Source: Chalciporus piperatus (Eukaryota > Basidiomycota > Agaricomycetes > Boletales > Boletaceae). Taken from it: 64,000 nucleotides of DNA. Both the position numbers and the translations under genes were made by a program. This document shows, piece after piece, positions 61,102-64,000 of this stretch. The stretch covers positions 310,001-374,000 of the forward strand of contig JBBPTG010000007.1 in NCBI GenBank assembly GCA_038093975.1. Direction: 5' to 3'. The number at the start of each line of letters is the position of its first letter. Position 1 is the first letter of the stretch. The notes under the pieces are model-generated. The model worked only from the letters and a program-made list of their open reading frames with translations. It did no database searches and was not told the DNA's origin.

Positions 61102-64000
61102 ATGCCGGTGCTCTCCAAACTTCTTCCATCGGATAAGCGCATCGCCGAGTTTGCGCGCATATATGGAGCCCACCGTCCCCTCTTACAACGCAGCCTGACG
61201 GTTGGCTTTGTCCTGCATGTTCTCATCGCGGCCTACCAAGGTCTGGCAACTCGTTCCGCGCCGAAGAACAAAAAGAATGTTCCTGCGAAAGATGGAAAAC
61301 ACTCGCGCGTCGCCGTAAGTAGACTCACTATGCAATTTTTGCCCTGATCCACAGAATCATTTCCAGGTCGATGCGCAATTCTACCAGCGTCTCAGAGCGA
61401 TCCTGAGAATAGTGGTACCCTCCATTCGCTCCAAAGAGGCCATTCTCCTCGTAATGCACTCTAGTTTACTGGTGTTCAGGACCGCAATATCTCTTTATGT
61501 CGCTGCGCTCGATGGCAAGTGAGTAACACCGTCCTCGGCAGCAGATATACGCTAACATTGATTGAAAGGATCGTCGCATCACTCGTCAGAGGCCGATCGT
61601 CCGAGTTTATGATGAACATTGTTCGGTGGCTCCTTGTTGCAATTCCAGCAACATGGACGAACAGCTGGCTGAGCTATGTTCAGAACAAGCTCGCCATCGC
61701 TTACCGAACCCGTCTCACTCGCGAAGTTCTGAAGCAATACTTGGGCGAGGAGTCGGAAGAACCAGATTCGAAAGTCTATTACAAGCTCGGTGAGTGACAC
61801 ATAAAACCTGATCATTGGCCTGAGCAGTCGGTTTCTAATATTCTCTTCCCTTCCAGCAAATTTGGATGACCGGATCAAGAATGCTGACCAGTAAGCTTCA
61901 GGGCAGTGCTTGCTATCTCGGGATTCTGACATGCCTGTAGAATGATCACGCATGATATCCAGCGCTTTTCGTCCCATCTTGCAGCCATTTATGCGAATTT
62001 GGCAAAGCCCGTTCTCGATGTCATCCTTTACAATTACCAATTGTCGCAGAACATTGGTGCAGAAGGCCTTGTGGTCCTCACAATTTTGATCCAATCATCT
62101 GCTGTACTACGTGGGTGCTGTTATCCGTCGAAACGTGTTCAACCTGCTAACAGTAGTACAGTTCGAGTAGTTACGCCTTCCTTTGGAACATATACGGCTC
62201 AGTCTGCCGCCCTTGGTGGTTCGCTGCGCCACACGCATTCTCGCCTCGCAGAGTTTGCTGAAGAAGTCGCGTTCTTTGGTGGCGAAGAAGCCGAGAAACA
62301 GATTATAGAGAAGGAGTACATTGCGCTTGTGCAGCATGAAGAAAAGGTCATGAGCCGGAGATGGTGGTATAATTGTGCTGAGGAAGGTATCGTGAAATGG
62401 CTGTGGGGGAGTTTCGGTGTCGGTGTTATTTCTCCGCCTGTCTGCATGCCTCGACTGACATCCATGAAGTTGGTAGTTTGCGCCATACCAGTTTTCTTTA
62501 AGCTTCCTGGTATCTCGAACATCGATCTCGGCAGCCGCACGGAAGGTTTGTGCATGGAATAATTCCTATCCGTTTCCAACTCATCGTTGCGCAAAGGCTT
62601 CGTCACGAACCGGAGGCTTTTGCTATCCTCCTCTGGTATGTTCCTTATTCCCTTTGGTCGGTCTGTTGACACAAATTCTCATTAGATGCACTTGGCCGTA
62701 TAATGTACTCATACAAAGATCTTGCCGAACTTGCGGGCTACACTTCGCGTGTATCCCTGCTCCTCGACACTATGTCGGACGTGCGCCAAGGTAAATTTGA
62801 AAAGCGCCTTGTTGCTAGTGCTATGGAAGGGGAAAACAGCGAGAGTGCGCTTTTATCAATTCTTCCATTGCATATCGTGTTCAGCTTTTGGTAGTCCTGC
62901 GGGGTCAGGGACAAATATTCGAGGCTGAGGACATACAATTCGAGAATGTCCCGATCGTGACCCCTAATGGAGACGTGCTTCTCAAGAGCTTGACCTTTAG
63001 CGTAAAGCCAGGGGTAAGTGATCCGTCCCGTCGAATGATATTCAACACTTATACACTGGACAGGAACACTTGCTCATCATTGGACCGAATGGTAATTTGC
63101 TTTCCGCTATCCTGCCAGCCAACTTACCTCATATTTTTGTTTCAGGGGCTGGGAAGTCATCGTTATTCCGCATCCTTGGTGGTCTTTGGCCCGTTTATGG
63201 TACGTTCGGCGCCCATTTGTTGCCAGTCCCATTCTCAGCTTTATAGGTGGTATCGTGCGGAAGCCGCCCGCATCGGATTTCATTTTGATCCCACAGCGAC
63301 CATACCTCTCATCAGGTACTCTGCGTGACCAGGTTATTTACCCTCATTCACCGGAGCAGATGACAGCTCGTGAGAACCCAGCTACTTCTCTCATTTCGCA
63401 GCTGACGGAGAAATCAGGGGGAATCTCGGATGCAATTTTGCTCTCTATTCTTGCCGCGGTGGGGATGGATGGTGTCGTTGAACGAGAGGGTGGATGGGAC
63501 GTTGCACGTGAATGGAGAGAAGCCTTGAGCGGCGGTGATCAACAGAAGATTGCATGGGCGAGGTTGTTTTACCATAAGCCTAAGGTAAGTTTTTTCTCTC
63601 ACAAGTCTCGAAATGCTCCTCACGGTTCCGGTAGTACGCTGTTCTCGATGAGGCAACCTCCCTGGTTCCACCAGACATGGAGGGCAGGATGATGGAGCAC
63701 GCCACGACCTTGGGAATTACGCTGCTGACGGTTTCTCACCGACCTTCTTTGTGGAAGTACCATTCAACTGTCCTCCAATTTGATGGACAGGGGGGTTATG
63801 TATTGTGAGTTTCCAATCTAGCATTGAAAATGCATACATTAAAATCGAGCCACTATAGCACGAAGCTGGACGCGGAAAAGCGACTGTTCCTGCAAGAGGA
63901 GAAACAGGCGTTGGAGGCGAAGCTGCTGGAAATGTAAGTTTCGCCGCACGGGTGGTCTCGTGAGTAGTACTGACCCGGACTTTTCAGACCCAAACTGAAG
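61102..64000 (+). CDS. Peroxisomal ABC half-transporter, ABCD/ALDP family, 3' end missing
   Basis: ABC subfamily D half-transporter (Pxa1/Pxa2, human ALDP type) that imports very-long-chain acyl-CoAs into peroxisomes. N-terminal membrane domain blocks are [58 protein letters not shown] and the ABCD EAA-like motif [20 protein letters not shown]. The nucleotide-binding domain has [18 protein letters not shown] and Walker [19 protein letters not shown]. The Q loop is ILIPQRPYL, the signature [14 protein letters not shown], Walker [10 protein letters not shown] and the H loop [14 protein letters not shown]. Nine or more introns are inferred. The frame is still open after the H loop ([19 protein letters not shown]), so the gene runs off the right edge. 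Pxa1 and Pxa2 cannot be separated by eye. Confidence 0.92.

Overview
The window is nuclear DNA from a filamentous fungus, most likely a mushroom-forming basidiomycete (Agaricomycete). The genes are densely packed and broken by many 45-75 nt GT-AG introns. Families such as Spc105/KNL1, Ugo1, tricalbin, Sgf11, an OPT transporter and a fungal UPF0658 Golgi protein are all present. No rRNA, CRISPR array, intact transposon or viral element was seen. I could support 27 protein-coding genes and one tRNA gene.

Layout. 0-4 kb: UTP4 (ribosome biogenesis, runs off the left edge), TIM10 and a small zf-met2 protein. 4-11 kb: threonine aldolase, SAGA subunit Sgf11, a UPF0658 Golgi membrane protein and the SNARE Bet1. 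11-16 kb: a SUMO protease (Ulp1), an intron-containing tRNA-Thr(UGU), a Nudix hydrolase and a Ugo1-like mitochondrial outer-membrane protein. 16-21.4 kb: a large tricalbin whose reading frame is broken by an exact 44-bp tandem duplication. 21.5-32.7 kb: MTQ2 (eRF1 methyltransferase), a kinesin-6, the kinetochore scaffold Spc105/KNL1 and an unrecognised disordered/coiled-coil protein.

32.8-40.3 kb: the glucosyltransferase ALG10, a TauD-type dioxygenase and an OPT oligopeptide transporter. The last two diverge from a 1.2-kb gap with a GATA-site cluster. 40.8-49.3 kb: the splicing factor PRP19, the co-chaperone SGT2, a three-repeat Myb protein fused to a C-terminal zinc-finger region, and the splicing factor PRP17. 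50.3-54 kb: a 52-residue secreted glycine-rich peptide and the replicative helicase subunit MCM3. 54.3-64 kb: RINT1/TIP20 (ER tethering), two tandem beta-carbonic-anhydrase paralogues, a HAD-like hydrolase and a peroxisomal ABCD half-transporter running off the right edge.

Most of this is ordinary housekeeping sequence, and I found no convincing wholly new multi-gene system. The best leads are the frame-breaking duplication in tricalbin; ACGCGT (MCB-like) boxes just upstream of the three clear cell-cycle genes (kinesin-6, KNL1, MCM3); the Myb/zinc-finger fusion with a probable GC-AG intron; the short secreted peptide; and the carbonic-anhydrase pair with a copied promoter block. All gene models are read by eye from reading frames and splice signals, so individual exon borders are provisional.
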